Shown here: one piece after another, positions 61,506 through 64,000 of the stretch
Layout of the letters: each line of letters opens with the position of its first letter
Numbering within the stretch: position 1 is the first letter of the stretch
From: Natrinema zhouii
GTDB lineage: Archaea; Halobacteriota; Halobacteria; Halobacteriales; Natrialbaceae
Direction of reading: 5' to 3'
NCBI RefSeq assembly: GCF_013456555.2
Contig: NZ_CP059154.1
Coordinates: 3,286,001-3,350,000, forward strand
DNA: 64,000 nucleotides
Made by a program: the position numbers and the translations under genes
The notes under the pieces: model-generated
Told to the model about the DNA's origin: nothing
The model's database searches: none
What the model saw: only the letters and a program-made list of their open reading frames with translations

Positions 61506-62465
61506 ATGTCACCGGATACGCCCGGACTCCATCACGTCACGGCGATCGCCGGCAACCCGCAGGCGAACGCCGACTTCTACGTCGGGACGCTCGGACTGCG
61601 ATTCGTGAAGAAGACCGTCAACCACGACGATACGGGCACCTACCACTTCTACTTCGGCGACGGCGAGGGCGCTCCCGGCACGAACATCACGTTCTTCCCG
61701 TGGACCGATCAGGGACGCGAGGGCCGGTTCGGCGCTGGACAGACGCAGACGACTGCCTACGGTATCTCTTCGGATTCGGTCGACTACTGGCGCGACCGCC
61801 TCGAGTCCCAAGATATCGAGTTCGAGGAGGAGGAACGGTTCGACGAGACCGTGCTCCGGTTTTCGGACCCGGACGGAATCGAACTCGAGTTAGTCGCGAG
61901 CGACGGTGAGTTCGACGCGACGCCGTGGGAGGACGGCCCGGTTCCGACCGAGCACCAGCTCCGCGGGTTCTACAACGTGACGCTCGCCGTCGACGACTAC
62001 GGCCCGACCGAGACGATTCTGACCGATGTGCTCGGCTACGAACTCGAGGCCGAAGCGGACGGCCGTCGGCGCTACCGTAGTGCGACCGGCGGTCCGGGCT
62101 CGTTGGTCGACCTCGTCGAGACCGACGCCGGTCGCGGGCAGATGGGCGTCGGAACCGTTCACCACGTGGCCTTCGTCGCCGAGAGCGTCGACGAACAGGA
62201 GGAGTGGCGCGAGGCCTTCGCCGCGGCGGGGCTGTCGCCCTCCGAAGTCATCGACCGGAAGTACTTCCGGTCGATCTACACGCGCGAGCCCGGCGGCGTC
62301 CTCGTCGAGATGGCGACGACCGGGCCCGGCTTCACGGAAGACGAGGCCCTCGAGGAGTTGGGCGAACGGCTGGCGCTCCCGGAGTGGCTCGAGGACGAGC
62401 GCAAGGAAATCGAGGCCCAGTTGCCGGAATTCGACGGGCCGAACGTCGACTCGAGCGGAGACTGA
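61506..62465 (+). CDS. VOC-superfamily ring-cleaving dioxygenase
   Basis: The 319-residue protein has two glyoxalase/extradiol-dioxygenase (VOC) repeats: LHHVTAIAGNPQANADFY and FYNVTLAVDDYGPTE, with metal ligands His in LHHVT and HHVAF and Glu near GGVLVEMAT. It fits the haloarchaeal glyoxalase/ring-cleaving dioxygenase group. The aromatic or other substrate is unknown. The ATG at 61506 is the family start. Confidence 0.9.
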   Translation: MSPDTPGLHHVTAIAGNPQANADFYVGTLGLRFVKKTVNHDDTGTYHFYFGDGEGAPGTNITFFPWTDQGREGRFGAGQTQTTAYGISSDSVDYWRDRLESQDIEFEEEERFDETVLRFSDPDGIELELVASDGEFDATPWEDGPVPTEHQLRGFYNVTLAVDDYGPTETILTDVLGYELEAEADGRRRYRSATGGPGSLVDLVETDAGRGQMGVGTVHHVAFVAESVDEQEEWREAFAAAGLSPSEVIDRKYFRSIYTREPGGVLVEMATTGPGFTEDEALEELGERLALPEWLEDERKEIEAQLPEFDGPNVDSSGD

Positions 62466-62526
62466 CTCGAGTCGCTGAGGGCCGGAGGCCCACAATCCCT
62501 TTGACCGACCTATTCATACGACGGGT

Positions 62527-63450
62527 ATGAAAATCGCTGTATTCGGTGCCGGCGGCGTCGGTGGCTACCTCGGGGCTCGCCTCGCGGACGCGGGCCACGA
62601 GGTCCATCTCGTCGCGAGAGGCGACCACCTCGCTGCGCTCCAGTCCGACGGCTTGCGCGTCGAGAGCATCCACGGCGATACGTCGGTCGAGCTGCCGGCG
62701 ACCGACGACCCGGCGGACATCGGGCCGTGTGACGTTGTCCTGTTCTGCGTGAAGGCCCACGATACGCAAGACGCGGCCGCGGCTCTCGCTCCGCTGCTCG
62801 GTGCGGAGACGGCGGTCGTTTCCGTCCAGAACGGCGTCGACAACGAACGGTGGCTCGCCGACGAAATCGGCGAGGAACACGTCGTCGGTGGCGTCGCCTA
62901 CATCTTCTCAACCATCGTGGAGCCCGGCGTCGTCGAGCACACCGGCGGGCCGGCCCGATTCGTCTACGGCGAACTCGACGGCGAGCGAACCGACCGAATC
63001 GAACGACTCGACGACGCGCTGTCGGCGAGCGATGGGATCGACGCAGTCCTCGCCACGGACATCCGGGTCGAACTCTGGCGGAAGTTCGCGTTCATCTGTG
63101 CGCAGGCGGGGATGACCGCCACGAGTCGACTCCCGGTCGGCGAACTCCGCGAGACGGACGCCTCGTGGGCGATGTACCGCCGGATCATCGAGGAGGTCTG
63201 TACCGTCGCTCGAGCGGCGGGAATCGACCTCCCCGACGGGACCGTCGACGAGTGGCTCGAGTTCGCTCGGGAGCTGGACCCGGGGATGTACTCGTCGCTC
63301 CACTACGACCTGACACACGACAAGCGGCTGGAACTCGACGCACTGCACGGCTCCGTCGTCCGGCACGCGAGCGAGGTCGATGTCGACGTTCCGATGAACG
63401 AGGCCGTTCACGCGATCCTGCGGCCCTGGGCCGATCGGAACGAGCGATAA
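62527..63450 (+). CDS. panE: 2-dehydropantoate 2-reductase
   Basis: PanE reduces ketopantoate with NADPH, a step toward pantothenate and coenzyme A. The 307-residue protein has the Rossmann motif GAGGVGG (residues 7-13), SVQNGVDN and the catalytic Lys in ELWRKFAFIC near residue 190. It starts 61 bases after the VOC gene on the same strand. In archaea, CoA is made through pantoate kinase, with ketopantoate reductase upstream, so this role fits. Confidence 0.92.
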   Translation: MKIAVFGAGGVGGYLGARLADAGHEVHLVARGDHLAALQSDGLRVESIHGDTSVELPATDDPADIGPCDVVLFCVKAHDTQDAAAALAPLLGAETAVVSVQNGVDNERWLADEIGEEHVVGGVAYIFSTIVEPGVVEHTGGPARFVYGELDGERTDRIERLDDALSASDGIDAVLATDIRVELWRKFAFICAQAGMTATSRLPVGELRETDASWAMYRRIIEEVCTVARAAGIDLPDGTVDEWLEFARELDPGMYSSLHYDLTHDKRLELDALHGSVVRHASEVDVDVPMNEAVHAILRPWADRNER

Positions 63451-63547
63451 ACTGGGTCCGTTCGGCACCGTCGTCGACTCCCGCGACGAACTCGAGCGGA
63501 TCGCCGCTGCTCGCGCCTTTAACATTGCCCAGTCCGTACGAGCGCCC

Positions 63548-64000
63548 ATGACCGCATCCGACTCGAGCGACCGCAATCCCGCCTTCCGATTCGAATACGA
63601 GCCGGCGACCATCAACTTCGGTGCCGGCTGCGTCGACGGCCTTGCGGCAGAACTCGAGGCACAGGGCCTTGAGCGGGCACTGGTCGTCTGCGGTTCGACC
63701 GTCGGGAGCACGCCCGACGTGATCGATCCGGTCAGGACGGGGCTGGGTGACCGGCTGGCCGGCGTCTTCGACGAGACGACGTCGAAGAAACGGCTCGCGA
63801 CGGCGATCGACGGCCGCGAGCGGCTGCGGATGGACGACGCCGACGTTCTCGTCAGCCTCGGCGGCGGCAGCAGTCTCGACGTCGCGAAAGTCATCAGCGT
63901 TCTGGCGGCGAGCGACCGCACGGCTCGAGAGGCGGCCGCCGAGTTCGCCGAGACGGGAACGATCACCGTCCCCGAGGCGGGGCTGGTTCCGATCGTCGCG
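63548..64000 (+). CDS. Iron-containing alcohol dehydrogenase (partial at window end)
   Basis: The 151 visible residues begin FRFEYEPATINFGAGCVDGL and include LGGGSSLDVAKV, the NAD-binding motif of iron-dependent (group III) alcohol dehydrogenases. The metal-binding C-terminal half lies beyond the window. It may reduce or oxidise short alcohols or aldehydes, but the substrate cannot be told. It follows panE by about 100 bases. Confidence 0.88.
   Translation, partial: MTASDSSDRNPAFRFEYEPATINFGAGCVDGLAAELEAQGLERALVVCGSTVGSTPDVIDPVRTGLGDRLAGVFDETTSKKRLATAIDGRERLRMDDADVLVSLGGGSSLDVAKVISVLAASDRTAREAAAEFAETGTITVPEAGLVPIVA

Noticed and set aside
1-64000. tRNA, rRNA genes or CRISPR arrays
   Set aside because: I saw no cloverleaf-like or rRNA-like sequence and no regularly spaced repeat-spacer pattern; the 9-base tandem array is too short and lacks spacers.

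Overview
The window is a gene-dense, high-GC chromosomal segment of an extremely halophilic archaeon (class Halobacteria). The evidence is the strongly acidic proteins, the GC-rich third codon positions, twin-arginine lipoproteins with RR and lipobox motifs, and a typical archaeal core gene set (Mre11-Rad50, proteasome-activating nucleotidase, RpoP, L37Ae, prefoldin beta, Pcc1, TruD, split GMP synthase, KorAB). The style of the repeats suggests a Natrialbales member such as Natrinema or Haloterrigena, but that is inference. I found no rRNA, tRNA or CRISPR array.

Layout. 1-8 kb: DNA repair and proteolysis (HTH protein, rad50, mre11, winged-helix protein divergent from panA), guaAa and a YciF-like four-helix protein. 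8.7-11.7 kb: lutC and a fused lutB-lutA lactate-oxidation gene. 12-16.7 kb: information-processing genes (DUF3194, pfdB, pcc1, rpoP, rpl37ae), DUF2103 and surE. 16.7-29 kb: membrane and zinc-ribbon proteins, truD, an ABC-2 exporter, an F420-type LLM oxidoreductase, an RnfC-like flavoprotein divergent from a Bat-type regulator, an aldo-keto reductase, an M24 peptidase and a LolA-like lipoprotein. 29-35 kb: aroA and aroC with a lipoprotein, a DoxX protein, and a DICT/HTH pair between them. 35-37.5 kb: lower-GC membrane genes and a PHP phosphoesterase. 37.7-45 kb: korAB, a second LolA-like lipoprotein, an Lrp regulator, NosL and a DMT transporter. 45-59 kb: CobW GTPase, small zinc-finger genes, and a set of alcohol, formaldehyde and formate oxidation genes with molybdenum-cofactor genes. 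59-64 kb: BKACE, VOC dioxygenase, ketopantoate reductase and a truncated iron alcohol dehydrogenase.

The most interesting region is about 46.9-58.7 kb. It holds a glutathione-independent-type formaldehyde dehydrogenase, a HbpS/GlcG-like protein, a Tat-exported cupredoxin, a PQQ alcohol dehydrogenase, an unknown protein in the same frame one stop codon upstream of it, a molybdenum/tungsten formate dehydrogenase, mobA and a yqeC-like gene. In order these enzymes could oxidise a primary alcohol (methanol) to CO2. The PQQ enzyme has the Glu, Asn, Asp and extra Asp that mark lanthanide-dependent (XoxF/ExaF-type) enzymes. The assembly into one pathway is inference.

Two kinds of repetitive DNA stand out. 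A dispersed intergenic repeat occurs three times (about 11.74-11.95, 26.24-26.53 and 29.10-29.34 kb). Short palindromes with three-base loops have also inserted in frame in two genes, lutBA and fdhF, where they encode linker peptides unlike the host protein.
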